Origin: Salminus brasiliensis
Lineage: Eukaryota > Chordata > Actinopteri > Characiformes > Bryconidae
Assembly: GCF_030463535.1 (NCBI RefSeq)
Contig: NC_132879.1
Location: 40,082,597-40,146,596, forward strand
DNA length: 64,000 bases
Direction: 5' to 3'
Below the pieces are notes generated by a model that had not been told where the DNA came from, ran no database searches, and saw nothing but the letters and a program-made list of their open reading frames with translations. Below, in pieces: positions 1 to 11,842 of the stretch (the first letter of the stretch is position 1; every line of letters begins with the position of its first letter). The position numbers and the translations under genes were made by a program.

Positions 1-830
1 ACTGGTCAGGGTTGCAGGAAAGCTGAATGGAGTAGTACAGTGATATTCTTGAAAATCCAGTTCACCTTCCAACAAGACAATGACCATAAGCACACAGCCA
101 AGACAACACAGGAGTGGCATAGGACAACTCTGTCCTTGAATGTCCCAGCCAGAGCCCTGACTTGAACCCATTCAAACATTGCTGAAAGTGGTCTTCCATC
201 GACAGTCCCCATCCAACCTGACAGAACTTGAGAGAAATCCCCAAATCCAGTTGTGCAAACCTTGTGGCATCATACCCAAAACGACTGGAGGCTGTAACCA
301 ATGCCAAAGGTCCTTCAACCTACTCAACCTATATATTTCAAGTACTGAGTAAAGGGAAACTTTACTCAATGCAAGTCTTCACTTTCTCATTATTTTTTAC
401 TGATATCTAAATTGAAATATATAAGTAGGGGAACATTTAAAAATACTTTTAATTGTTGGATGGATGTAAACAAAGTGGTCTAGAATTAAATGTTCCATTC
501 TTGTCTTGTTCCTGCAATGATTTAAGTTTTGGGTCATTCTACAGAAATTTCCACTTCTGGAACAAATCAAGAGATTTTATTTATTTTATCCAAGTTTTTT
601 AAAAGTGTGACTTGATGCTGTTTGTTCAGTTGGACACCCAAGTATTTTGTACAACAATAAAAAAAAATGAAATATAAAAATTGTTTCTCCGTTATAACAC
701 GGCAAAGCCACAGATACTCCTCTGTACATTCTTTTTAAAAAGCCAAATTATATTGTTCATGATTAACTTTATAAAAGAAAATTAAAAGAGAAAACATCCA
801 AGGGGGTGAATACTTTTTATAGGCACTGTA
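1..830 (+). mobile_element. Tc1-like transposon, 3' part, degraded
   Basis: The left edge cuts into a Tc1/mariner element on the plus strand. Around 75-130 the reading frame still spells the second catalytic-Asp region of Tc1 transposases (a QQDNDHKHTAKTTQEW-like run), followed by frame breaks and stops. The 3' terminal repeat is visible at about 804-830 as GGTGAATACTTTTTATAGGC followed by ACTGTA, the typical end of one fish Tc1 family. The element is not functional. Its 5' half lies outside the window. Confidence 0.85.
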
Positions 831-1477
831 AGTCTGGAGATATCCCACATATGACATATGTCTTTTCTACATTCAAATTGGATTTTTGAGTTGATCAACT
901 AATTTAAATTGAGTTTAATTTGTTTCCATTGGCAAATGGATATTGATTGGGCAATGCACCCTCAGAAAACAGAAATAGTAAGAGTACACACAGCACAATT
1001 AATGTTTGACAGTCTATTAGCAGGTTGAACCCTGACTAGGCCAGTCGTTGTGGTAGCCATCAACAAGCTTCTGGTAGACTTCAAATCAGTTTGTTGGTTT
1101 CCAATATAAACCACATTTTGCCATAACGTCTATGTAAAGTGTATGTAAACGTCCCACCATAACGATGTGGGTATGTGTACATTTGGTAATATTGAATTCT
1201 GGTTGTCTATAGATTTCTGGGTTTGTAACAGTTCAATCAGCTCTCTTCTCCTTGGACTTACATTGGTTATTCTCTTCCTTTTTGTGTTAGTTCTCTGGCA
1301 AAGCCCTGCTTTGTGCTCAGGATCAGCATCCCTATACTGTCTGTAAAACAATAACAAAACAAATAAAGAATGATATTCCAGTGAGTTCTTAAAGATTTAT
1401 ATGACAACATAAATGATGAAAGTTATTCTGTGGTAATCATAAATGTTCTAAAGATGTTGCTTTTTCTGTTGAGTACC

Positions 1478-1705
1478 ACTGGTCAATCAGGCTTGTCAAG
1501 TTGGTCATGCTGATAGACCATCAAACTCAAATGAAAAAATATGCTGTGCTGGTCAAGAGCTAAGCTGCTAGATCATCTTAACCAGCTTGCTTACCAGCGT
1601 ATGTTTTTGTCTGGATGACCAGCTTTTTGACCACCTTCACTAGCTTGGATCATCTATAACCAGCTATAAGCTGGTCTTGAGCTGCTTTTTTTCATCTGGG
1701 AAGTA
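1478..1705. repeat. ACCAGC/GCTGGT-type interspersed repeat
   Basis: The stretch has many interleaved copies of ACCAGC, AGCTGGT and GCTGGTC in both orientations and ends near a TTTTTTTCATCTGGGAAGT motif. This composition matches a common fish non-autonomous element made of GCTGGT words. The boundaries are approximate and the family name is not certain. Confidence 0.55.
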
Positions 1706-2826
1706 ATGTAGGTTACAGGGCAGTTATCTGTTCTTTATCTAATACTTGCTTTGACAAGCCCTACAAGTTGACATGCACTTAGGCTACACTGCTTAACATG
1801 ACCAAACTAAAATCAGTTTTATATACACTACAAAAATGGTGATAGCCTGCCTTACATCAGTGTAGCTTACTGATGTCTAACTGATGAACAGTTTATTATG
1901 ACTCTTAAACAACTCAGAGAATCTAGTGATGTAGAGGCTATTTATTGAACAAATGTTGGGATGTCTGTTTTTCCATAGAATGATTTTTAAAATAAAAAAT
2001 CATTATCATTAATTATTACAATTAATTAATTACAGAAATGTCCATGCAGGCTGTTGGAAGCAAAAATAGTCCCCAAATAAAACTTTACTACTATTTTACC
2101 ACAATTAAAATTATCTCATCATCATCAATGAAATCCGAGTCTAAGTTTGATCATATGTTTCTCCACAATTAACCATTTCACACCAAAGCACTGTTAATTA
2201 CTTTATTTCTCTGTGATTGAACTCTGTGTCACTAAATACAACTGTATATCAGCAGCATAAAGAAAAGGGGAAAAAAAGACAATAAGTCTTCGAAAGAAAT
2301 TCGAAATCATGAAATTACTTGCCAATGTCATTATTAAATCCTTAAAATCATTCAGCATGGTGCTTTACACTGACAAAAGATGTGAAGACTTCCAATAATT
2401 CCTCCTATATGTATTCATCTGCTTATCTGTAATCTGCAATTTACATTTTTTTTTTTGTAGTATGGAAACGACTATGATTTCAACAGGAAATTACCACCTG
2501 CTTGTGCTGACACCGTCTCCACATCTAAATTAGTACATTTACAAAAGGAAGCGTAGCATGCTTTTCCCAAAAGTCATTACTGGAGTGTGTCAGCACAACT
2601 TCATTAAGCAGTTTCTCCTGACGTTTCTATTCCCAAAACTCCCATATGAGTAGATGCCGCAGCAAGCTGAGACAGGGAAATCTTAACCGAAAAGATCTAC
2701 AAACATTGTCCTGATTACAGATCTGCTGCTGCTTAGTTTAAGGACTTTGAGGACTCAGTGGGATGTACTGTGGCCTCAAAAGGCTAATGTTGTTCAGTTC
2801 TGCGTGCAACATAGAGCCTGTATTTT

Positions 2827-2840
2827 ATTGCCATGGAAAC
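2827..2840. promoter_or_regulatory. RFX X-box-like site
   Basis: ATTGCCATGGAAAC differs by two bases from the palindromic RFX X-box consensus GTTGCCATGGCAAC. It lies 4.2 kb upstream of the gpr19 start codon. It is a motif match only and could be chance. Confidence 0.3.
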
Positions 2841-3739
2841 ATATTTTGCCCGGTCCCTTTAAGGGAAAATGGTGGAACTACTAATAATGAGCAATAGGTT
2901 TTTGCTACAGTACATGGACACACAGTTTTGTAATTTAGGGTAACAAAATGTAAAATTTGCCTGTGAAAAACGCAAGCATTAGGCACGGTATTCTTTTTAG
3001 GTGACTGTGTATCATGGCTTGCTCAACGCTGTGTGGTGTGGACAAGAGCTCTTTTTTTTAATCTAATTTTTTTTTTTAATTTTATAAAAATAAAGCTACA
3101 AGCAATTTGCATGTCTCTGCTGCAAATAAAAGCATATACTTTGTTCCTGGCTCCTTTCATTTATGAGAATTCAGCATAAGTATGCACAAACATCACAGTT
3201 TACCTCACAGGGTTAACTGTTACAGCTAGAGAGGCTACGTGTAAAAGTGACTACAAATCTGGTAAACTGATACAAGCTCAATTCATTCAGCCCAGTTCCA
3301 TGTTGTTTCAGCCACATGAACTTTCCAGCCTTATGACCGATTTGCACGGGATAAGAAATCTTGAGATGGGATGAGATGGGAGTGACTACTCGACTTGTGC
3401 ACTGCGGTCACCGCCAAAAACGTGATCTTACTCATAGTAATAATTAAATTTTGATTTGGATAATAGCAGCTACATGTCCATAACAAATATGTAAGCTATA
3501 GGCTACACTACACAATGACTTACCTCTGAGGAGGCCTTTGACTCATTTCCTGGATATGACTGAGATTTGCCACAGACTTGAATGACCAGAGGTATCTGTG
3601 CCATGTGAATGCCTACATCTGTGTGGAGGCTGTACTTTAGCCTGGCTAGCTCTCACCGTGAGTTATTTACATGCTTCAAAAAGTACTGTATTACAGCCTC
3701 TATGCAGGTAATCAGGACTGATTTCTGTGAAACCTGCAT

Positions 3740-4245
3740 AGACATTACCAAATGCTAAGCTTCTTTGTAGGCATTTCTGCCTTCAGTTTAGTCTACAGTC
3801 AGTGAAAAGCATGCGCATTGAGTTGAGATCAGGTAACTGATTCTGCCATTTAAGATTATTCTATTTCTTTGACTTGAGAAGCTCTTGGGTTGCTTTCATG
3901 CTATGTTTTAGGTCATTATCCAGTTGAACTGTGAAGCACCATTCTACAAGTTTTGGAGTATTTGACTAAATCTAAGCAGTAAATAGAGCTCTATACACTT
4001 CAGAATTCATCCTAATATTTTTATTATTAGTCAACTGGCAGTTAACCATTTCTTTCTCTCTCCATACTAAAGTTGACCTTGCTTTCATCTGTCCAAAGAA
4101 TCTTGTTCCAGTCCAATCTGACCTGGTCTTCAATGTTTACATCTTGTTGTAAGCCCTCTGTATTTACTTCCCATGTGTATTTTATCTCTTGATTGCAGAC
4201 ACTGACTATGATACACCTATAAGTGGATCAAGTGGGTGTTCTTAA
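3740..4245 (-). mobile_element. Tc1-like transposase remnant
   Basis: Read on the minus strand, about 4060-4130 encodes a WNKILWTDESKVNF-like stretch, the first-Asp motif (W-T/S-DE) of Tc1-like transposases. Flanking text (for example GGTCATTATCCAGTTGAACTG on the plus strand) matches a family common in fish. Stops and gaps make it a fossil. A shorter piece of the same family lies in an lrp6 intron at about 60560-60740. Confidence 0.7.
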
Positions 4246-5134
4246 ACTCAGGTTCTGCATGTGGTCCAGGGCCTAGGTTGCTAACCAGCATGCCCTCGAC
4301 CTGTCATCAACTATAAGCGAGTAATCCATCTTATCTTCCATATAAGGAGAGCCAAGAAGGAAAGAGCTGCTAGCTCCTCTTTAGTCTCACAGGCTACGAA
4401 TTTCAAAATAAAAGTCCTGAGCCCAGACAAAAACTGTGCCGAGGTCCAGCACAGTTATTCCTTTTAGTGATCAATAAACAGAAATTGGTTTTATTAATAT
4501 CTGTGTTCATTTATTCTAGTTTGTTTTACAAAGTTAGTAAAGTAATGATAATGTCAATCCTGATGCCTTAGGTCTTAAGCATATGGTTTATTAATTCAAC
4601 AATGGTATTGATCGACGTCGGGTATCGATAGATGGGTCCATGCATCCCTAGTTTTTACATTTATCCATATGTCCATATGTAAACATTGTAGTTTTATAAG
4701 AAGGTATTAGAGATTCAGCTAAAAATATGTATGCATTGGGACGTTGGTGTTTTCATAAAGCCTTTGCCCGTCCATACAACAACAATCTTTACCCTGGAGT
4801 GCATTTTTAAAAAGCTGAAAAAAGTTTTCAGTGATTGCTAAATAATATTTGATTCCTAAATAAATTACCAAATAAAACTGTCAGAAGTCAACAGGAAGCA
4901 GCTGGGAAGATTGCAGGATTTAGTGATGTGTACATGGGTTGTAGACAGTCATCGTTGATTGCAATGGATTTGCAACTAGGAATGCATGTTGATATTAGCA
5001 CCATATTGTTACGGGCAGAAACATGATTATAGACAATTACATTTGACTGATGTGTCAAACTAAATATAACTAAATCATTTGCAAATAATTTGTAAAATGC
5101 ATTTAAATAAAAATGCAATTTTCTTGTATGGAAA
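4246..5134. other. Intergenic, nothing recognised
   Basis: AT-rich DNA without a convincing reading frame, RNA gene or clear repeat. Confidence 0.5.
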
Positions 5135-5760
5135 AAGTTACACCCTGTATAGCCTAATAGCTTTGCCCTTTGGCAGAAATAAATTCAGACAGACGTTTCC
5201 TATAATGATCTACCAGTGTTTGACATCAGCTGGGAGAATGTTTTTCCCACTCCTCCATGCAGAATTATTTGAGCTGAAGTTTCAGCTTTAGATATTAGAC
5301 TAATGATTTCTCAAACAGCCCCCTGATGCATTAAAGAATTGTTGGTAGATTCTATGTTGGAGAGCTATCCAGGCCCTACTGCAGAAAAGCAGCCCAAACC
5401 ATGACATTTCCACCTCCATGCTTCCCAGTTAATATGGGTTTTTGTGTCTGGTTTATGTTTATGGTTTAGGATATATCTGTTACTGTGTCCAAATAATTAA
5501 ACTTTGGATTCATTTGTCCAAAACACATTGTTCCTGAGGTCCTGATCTTGGTCTAGGTGTTCTCTGGAAAGCTTTAGTCTTGCTCTTTAGTCTTGGTGTT
5601 TTGTTTTGACAGCAAGAGTTTCCACCTTGCACACACACGTGTGTGGTCTCTTTCTGATGGTAGATGTTGTACTTTGACTTCAGCTGGCAGGCAAGAGCTA
5701 CCTGTATGACATTATAGGATTGTTAGAGACATCTTTACTCATTTTAAGAGTGTCATATTT
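5135..5760 (-). mobile_element. Tc1-like transposase remnant (second family)
   Basis: On the minus strand, about 5480-5530 gives a TNESKV-like match to the transposase first-Asp motif. The surrounding text (AAAGCAGCCCAAACCATGAC, CATTTGTCCAAAACACATTG on the plus strand) belongs to a recurrent fish DNA-transposon family. It is broken by stops and has no clear terminal repeats. Confidence 0.6.
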
Positions 5761-5786
5761 GGCTGTCATATTTGACTGTATGACTG

Positions 5787-5883
5787 TATGTATATGTGTG
5801 TGTGTGTGTGTATGTACATATGTCAGGTTCCTGATTTGTTTCTGATTCACTATATTAATGTAATCATCCTCTTGGTGACTGCA

Positions 5884-5932
<49 letters not shown>
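5787..5932. repeat. Compound microsatellite (TG)n, (AT)n, (GA)n
   Basis: (TG)n lies at about 5794-5812, followed after 70 bases by (AT)11 at 5884-5905 and (GA)n at 5906-5932. It sits directly beside the inverted repeat that starts at 5943. Confidence 0.9.
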
Positions 5933-5936
<4 letters not shown>

Positions 5937-5942
5937 TGCAGC

Positions 5943-6015
5943 TTCTGCAGCTTAGGTCGACATGGCATTACAACTAACCCCACTGTGTGCTACATGCCTC
6001 TATTGTTATAAAAAA

Positions 6016-6064
<49 letters not shown>

Positions 6065-6141
6065 ATATTTTTAATAACAATAGAGGCATGTAGCACACAG
6101 TGGGGTTAGTTGTAATGCCATGTCAGGCCTAAGCTGCAGAA
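5943..6141. repeat. Inverted repeat with perfect 51-bp arms around an A/T tract
   Basis: Arms 5959-6009 and 6074-6124 are exact reverse complements by eye. The spacer is a run of A followed by alternating AT (6010-6073). With two mismatches, homology continues outward to about 5943 and 6141 (CCTAAGCTGCAGAA on both sides). The structure can extrude as a cruciform or hairpin and may be a foldback element. Confidence 0.85.
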
Positions 6142-6144
6142 TGC

Positions 6145-6230
6145 AGTTGGTCCATTAAGTCCTGTAAGTTACGGGGTGGGGCTTTCATGGATCGCACCAA
6201 TGACCCTGTTGCACACTAATAATGGCCTCC
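6145..6230 (-). mobile_element. Short Tc1-like fragment
   Basis: The text GTCCATTAAGTCCTGTAAGTT and CATGGATCGCACCAATGACC corresponds to the region encoding the transposase C-terminal and N-terminal joint seen more fully at 34031-34525. It is a small relic joined to the inverted repeat on its left. Confidence 0.45.
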
Positions 6231-7052
6231 TTCTTGTGCCTTTACTAAATTATACATATACAGAATTCCCATGAACAACTACCAAATACAAACTCAACAC
6301 TTCAGCTGTTCTCTTTTTACTATATAGTGCATTACCTTGGGGGATCCACCATTTTGTAGTGGTGTCTGAAAATGTAGTTCCGAATTGTCAGTGCACTGTA
6401 ACAATCCCATATTGCAGCTTAATATGTAGTGTACAAACGAGAAACACTGAACGTACATTGAATACCCATAATTCCTTGCGTTGTTTGCTTTGAAGATTTC
6501 CTTGCAGCTTCTCTGAAGAAGACCAGCATTCAATCTGTCTATGCGGTTTACTCAAATGACATTATGCCTAAAATCGTTCACTACCTTGTCGAAGACTGCC
6601 ACTATAGCGCTCTATATAGTTATCTGTATTTTCACATGTAGACGATAGTGAATGGAACATAGCTTAGGAATCAACTCCAGACCAGAATAATGGGGGAATA
6701 GGCCACAAATGGCCCTGAAACTGTTCATCAATTAATTGGCTTGTAAAAAATGGAGAAACTATGAAAAAAAATGTTTTAAGTACAACTGAAAGTCCACAAG
6801 TCTACAGTCAATGATTTCTTCATTTCAGAGTCACTGAGGTGGGGTACAGAGGCAAAATCATAAAGATTGTCACTGTCCAAAAATGCATGGACCTGACTGT
6901 ACATGTATCGTTAACAAATTGACATCAGTGATGCTATACTTTTGAAGACCAGTGTGTGTTTGCATATGGAGCAAGCTTTTTTTTTTTTAACTTGCTTTGT
7001 GTTTTAACAGAAAGGCATTTATTAATGACATTCCTCTTTGTCTACATTTCAG
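6231..7052. other. gpr19 upstream or 5' intron
   Basis: No gene is seen. The stretch ends in TTGTCTACATTTCAG at 7038-7052, a good 3' splice acceptor 24 bases before the gpr19 ATG. At least part is therefore probably an intron in the gpr19 5' UTR; the first exon was not located. Confidence 0.5.
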
Positions 7053-7076
7053 GTGTGATTTGACACAGCTACAGAA

Positions 7077-8345
7077 ATGGTGTATGCTCTGCCAATGGAT
7101 GCAGTGAAGCCCTCCCTGCACTCCAGACTCTTCTCATACCTGATGCAGAACAATTCAGAGAAAGACAATTCCTCAGCATTTTTGGCCAGCTCACTGACAC
7201 CCATTTGCAATTTGGACGCAACGTCTTTCTCTTTCCAGCCCAATGGGACGCAGCCCTCCTATGAGTTTACCCCAGCGGAGGTGACCATTCTTGGGCTGAT
7301 CTTTGGAGTGCTCTGGTTGGTTTCCGTCCTGGGAAACACCTTGGTGTGTTTAGTTATCCACCGCAGCCGCAGAACGCAGTCCACAACAAATTACTTTGTG
7401 GTGTCCATGGCTTGTGCAGACCTGCTATTGAGCTTAGGCTGTGCTCCATTCATCTTGCTCCAGGTCTCTTCTGGACACTGGCCTTTGAGTGCGGCGGCCT
7501 GCAAGGCAGTGCGTTATATCCAGCACTTGTGCCCAGGAGTGCAGGTCTATGTGCTGCTCTCAATCTGCGTGGACCGCTTCTACACGATCGTGTACCCCTT
7601 GAGCTTTAAAGTGTCCCGGGAGAAAGCCAAGCGCATGATTTTGGCTTCCTGGCTTTTCGATGCAGTCTTTGTCTCCCCATGTCTCTTCTTCTATGGCTCG
7701 TCCTCATCCATAGCAGAAAAGCACTGCAACTTTTTTATTTCAGACTCTTGGGATGGCCTTGCCTACGCTCTGATTCACCTCCTTTTTGGGTTCCTGGTGC
7801 CATCACTCCTTATTCTGTCATTCTACCAGCGAGTAGTACGGTACATATGGAGGATCAGTGCTGACGGACGCACGGTGCGCAGGACCATGAACATTGTCCC
7901 CAGGACTAAAGTGAAAACCATCAAGATGTTCCTGATGCTCAATACTGTGTTCCTTCTCACCTGGATGCCTTTCTATGTAGCCCAGCTATGGCACCCTAAG
8001 GGGACCACTGGATCCAGCAGGCAGGGGGCACTCTTTTTCGTGGCAATCACCTGGATGTCATTCAGCTCCACGGCTTCGAAACCCACACTGTACTCAGTGT
8101 ACAATGCCAACTTCAGGCGAGGCATGAGAGAGACGTTCTGCATGTCATCTATGAAGTGCTACCGAAGCAATGCATACACCATCACTGCCAGTTCACGAAT
8201 TGCCAAAAAGAATTATGTGGGGGTTGTAGACTTGCCAGCAAAGACTCTGATCAAAGATTCTGTCTACGACACTTTTGACCGAGAGGCCAAAGAGAAAAAA
8301 CTGGCATGGCCTATAAGCGTCAATCCACCAAACACATTTGTATAA
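7077..8345 (+). CDS. gpr19: G-protein-coupled receptor 19 (orphan class A GPCR)
   Basis: A 422-residue intronless reading frame encodes a seven-transmembrane receptor of the plasma membrane. The C-terminal tail (FCMSSMKCYRSNAYTIT, DREAKEKKLAWPI, NPPNTFV end) and the first-loop run HRSRRTQSTTNYFVVSMACA match vertebrate GPR19 almost exactly; human GPR19 has 415 residues. Three N-glycosylation sequons lie in the N-terminus (N25, N31, N56). The TM3 arginine motif reads DRF rather than DRY. The usual TM7 NPxxY reads KPTLY. Both variants also occur in human GPR19 as I recall it. The chosen start MVYALPMD aligns with the human MVFAHRMD start, and an in-frame Met7 is the alternative. A splice acceptor at 7051-7052 implies an upstream non-coding exon. 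The gene is tail to tail with crebl2. The ligand and coupling cannot be read from sequence. Confidence 0.97.
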   Translation: MVYALPMDAVKPSLHSRLFSYLMQNNSEKDNSSAFLASSLTPICNLDATSFSFQPNGTQPSYEFTPAEVTILGLIFGVLWLVSVLGNTLVCLVIHRSRRTQSTTNYFVVSMACADLLLSLGCAPFILLQVSSGHWPLSAAACKAVRYIQHLCPGVQVYVLLSICVDRFYTIVYPLSFKVSREKAKRMILASWLFDAVFVSPCLFFYGSSSSIAEKHCNFFISDSWDGLAYALIHLLFGFLVPSLLILSFYQRVVRYIWRISADGRTVRRTMNIVPRTKVKTIKMFLMLNTVFLLTWMPFYVAQLWHPKGTTGSSRQGALFFVAITWMSFSSTASKPTLYSVYNANFRRGMRETFCMSSMKCYRSNAYTITASSRIAKKNYVGVVDLPAKTLIKDSVYDTFDREAKEKKLAWPISVNPPNTFV

Positions 8346-8950
8346 CCTGGAATCCCAAGCTTCAAGGGTGACTCTTTAACAAAACAGCAAACTCAAAATC
8401 AGCAAAATGGTAAATGCACAATGCATGATGCTAACTCAGGTTCAAACTTGCGACATTGTGGAGCAAACCTAGCATCGACAACCACCAATGTTATACAGTA
8501 CTTTAATGAACTGCAGTCATTTTGACAGAGTTAAGAAGCCAATTGTCTAAAACAGCTAGTGTTGTCTTGTGTTGTCTCTGTCTGTAGGAAATAAAAATAA
8601 ATGAAACTGCTTGCATTTCTTGTGATCATACAGGTCATCTCATGATGCAAAGCACATCTGGAATTTTGGATGATTTTTATTTATTTATTTTTAATGGATT
8701 TAGAGCCAATGTCTGTTTTTGTGTACATGTAGTCTAGTTGTGTTCTAAACTTAGGATTTTGTCTGGACTGTGAGACCAACTGCAACTGGGCAACAGATTA
8801 CAATTGAGCAACATTCCAACAGAAGGTAGACTGGTCATTAAATACCATAGAGTATTATTTTCTGTCCTGAAAATGTCCACATTTGTGTTTGCAAGACTTT
8901 GCATTGAACAGTGGTAAGCAATGAATAAAGAATTTGATCACATATCAGCT
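8346..8950 (+). other. gpr19: gpr19 3' UTR
   Basis: Follows the TAA stop. Candidate poly(A) signals AATAAA occur at 8590-8595, 8596-8601 and 8924-8929. The last is followed by a GT/T-poor stretch, so either cluster could be used. Confidence 0.55.
8924..8929 (+). terminator. Candidate gpr19 poly(A) signal
   Basis: Canonical AATAAA, 579 bases beyond the stop codon. An alternative tandem signal lies at 8590-8601. There is no transcript evidence. Confidence 0.45.
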
Positions 8951-9927
8951 GCAAGGTCAATTTCTCCATATTATAGAAAAAAAAGCTCTCTATATGACAG
9001 TGATATTCCTATTCCTAGGGTCTTAACAGTCCAATTAGTCTAGTTTTATATTTCTCACGCTTTCCGCTAATAAATAAGACTTATCATGTAATGAGCTTAT
9101 AATGATCACAGGGTCAGTTTCCAGAATAGGGTTTAAGCTCAGTCCATGTTTTCCTTATAGGCACACTTTGTGGGTTTACAAATCCTGAGTACAGTTAGTA
9201 GAGTGATATAAACAAACAACCATTCCAGATTCAGTTGTCAGTTTCTGACAACAGGACCACAGCTGACTAGTTGGTGGACTACACTCAATCCAGCAGTGCA
9301 ACTGATGTGTGGAAAAACCACCACCAGCAATGCTGCTGTGACATCAGTCCCCTACACAAATAACCTTTGGTCAGTGGTGTGGTCTTTTCCCATTGATGAA
9401 CAGAGCAAGGATAAGTTAAATATACCAAGTAAGTGTAGCTGCACATACCATCTCAGTGTATATGAGCACATCTAACATTAAATTGGTGCACCCAACTGAT
9501 TCTGTACAGAGGGACAAACCCAGCAGAGAAAAGAAGCACAGCCACAAAGCCTTAGTTAGACAGATTTTATGGTAACAAAGCAGTTGCACAAACATGTTAT
9601 TCCGGTTCCATGTACAAATCTTCTAAGCAACCTCCAACATATCTATACACAACTCTAGATATAAATATAAAAATATACATTTCTGTGCTAAACAAGGTCA
9701 CATCGCTGGAATTGGACAGGCATGATAACGGGACAACGCATCTAAAAACACACATATCTTTATGTACTTGGATGCCAAATTATAGTCACAGTCATTAAGC
9801 TTCAGTTGATGTGATGTATTTTTTTAGTCATTTTAATGGCCATGCCAAGAATAAGTACTTATCCACTCGAATGTTTGGAATCACTTGTCCCATTAATTGT
9901 TGCCATTTCATTTCATATGAACATATA

Positions 9928-10225
9928 CAGTCATACGCAAAAGTCTGGGCACCCCTGCTCAAATGACACGTTTGGTCAATTTAAACAAGTAAACCAATCA
10001 TCTAAAGAAAACCACCTTAAATTTAAAGATTTTCTTCAGATTTTGGACAAAATTCCTATTTATTGTCTATATCAACCATATAAAAAAGAAAAGTAAAGCA
10101 AACTTTTAATTTGACACATATCACATTCAATGTTAAATAAAGAATGTGCCATAGTGTGTTCTCTGCAGAGGATGTGAACATTTCAATTATAAAATCAAAA
10201 CACATGAAAAACTTTTGCAAGACTG
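9928..10225. mobile_element. Tc1-type MITE (about 300 bp)
   Basis: Inverted ends CAGTCATACGCAAAAGTCTG (left) and CAGTCTTGCAAAAGTTTTTC (right, reversed) are flanked by TA dinucleotides at 9926-9927 and 10226-10227. No transposase is encoded. The outer GCAAAAG...GGGCACCCCTG text recurs in the element at 29506-29819. Confidence 0.7.
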
Positions 10226-10648
10226 TATGTTTCAGATGAAATTTTTATATTCTAAACATCAAAACATAAGGGTTTTGGGAACAGCAAGAAGAAAAATAAA
10301 TAATAAACTACAATTATTTATTTACAATCAATCCATGAGAAGTCAACTGCTTTGAGATTTCAGCAAAACATCAAATAACATCTTATTTTAACATCCTGGA
10401 CTACACAGCATTCTGAATAGAATTTTCTATTGAATTGAAACTATAGCTCATGACCAAGCAACCAGTGTATAAAGTTGTTAAGTAACACAGAAATTTTATC
10501 TGAGTCTGCTACAAATTGTCTTTATATCATTTAAAACAGTGATTCCAAACATTTGAATGGTACTGTATCTGCCAAGAGTCTCTTTCAGTACACTGTTCAC
10601 ACGGAATATGCAGATTCTATACAAATAAATTCTGAACATTGATGTGAA

Positions 10649-10803
10649 ACAGGATGTCCATCCTGGTCCAGGGGATCTACCACCCTGAAGAGCTCTAATT
10701 CAACGGGTCTGTCTCTAAAATTCAGATACTTCTAAAGAGAATCAATTTAGAGCAAAACACTGCAGGTTGGTACATCTCCAGGACCAGGTCTGACCATCCC
10801 TGA
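10649..10803. repeat. Short foldback repeat
   Basis: The left part (CATCCTGGTCCAGGGGATCT) and right part (CATCTCCAGGACCAGGTCTG) are inverted copies. This is the form of a common fish non-autonomous repeat made of CCTGGTCC/GGACCAGG words. Boundaries are approximate. Confidence 0.5.
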
Positions 10804-11842
10804 TGTGAATGAACATACAGAAACAAATACGGTTTACTAGTTTGTTCATTTTACTTGTTTTGAAGTGGTTAAATGACTGGCAAGTTTTAAAACATGGTTA
10901 AAGACAAAAAACAAACAAACGTATATCTCAGTCTAAATGAGAAAGCAGTTATAATTTGACAAAACAAAATACATGATAGTAAATACACAGTTTACAATAC
11001 AAAGACCAGACACACAGTTGTTGGTGTGGTATAACTACAATATAACTACATATTACTACATATTTTTGTGGCCTGAAGATAGGAGGTTCATGGTCATCTC
11101 ACATAAGGAAACATTGTTGTATTGCAAATACATCTTCTCTAAGAATGTAACCAAAGCCAGAGCCATTTCTCATCAAGCATGCCAGTTGGATTAATATACA
11201 AATTCAGTTCAAATGGAAAAAAGTGAAAGTGCTTTTTGTTTTATTTAAAGAAATAAATATCTCCAAAAATAGATCCCAACCCATTACTTTGTGCCACTCC
11301 TTAAAAAATAAAAAGACAAAAATATGATCTTTAACCAGTGCTATGCAAATCTTCAGAATTCTTTAAAGTGCTTAGAGCAAAGTTGAGTCATTTTGGCGAC
11401 ACCCAAGGTGTGCACACCTTTTTTTTGTCTTTGAAGGGTATGTGAGTTATTGCACATTTTCGCTACCAAGTACCCATAACCTTTTCTCACAACTAATTGA
11501 AATTTTTGAAGAATTTTTAACTTAACACTTTATTTTTCTACATGTAGGTACATTCTAACAGCTTGTTCTACATCTGAAATAATTGAGGGGAATAACTGCA
11601 AATTCTCTGGGTAAGCATGGGCCCAAGTAATGAGCATTATAAAGGCAATACTGTGATTTTTAACAACAAGAGGTTTAGTGTTCTTTATCAGGTGTTCTAT
11701 GAATCATACATATTGACTGAGCCAAAACTTGCCTACCTTCATATAAAGTGAGCTTTCCCCTAAATCAGCTCTATACGATTAATGTCACCTTTCATCGTCT
11801 CCATTATACAGAGAGCTTGTCAGAACATGTGTCTGACTTAAC

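Larger units (their letters stand above)
831..3739. other. Intergenic, no gene seen
   Basis: No reading frame here resembles a known protein. The stretch holds one ACCAGC/GCTGGT-type repeat (1478-1705) and an X-box-like site (2827-2840). The block at about 2460-2900 is less AT-rich and less repetitive than its surroundings, so it could be a conserved non-coding element, but alignment would be needed to show that. Confidence 0.5.
8951..11842 (-). other. gpr19-crebl2 interval, including crebl2 3' UTR
   Basis: No coding sequence is recognised. Part must be the crebl2 3' UTR on the minus strand: TTTATT at 11529-11534 (AATAAA on the minus strand) would give a short UTR, and others lie further left. 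Two small non-autonomous repeats occur at 9928-10225 and 10649-10803. Confidence 0.5.
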
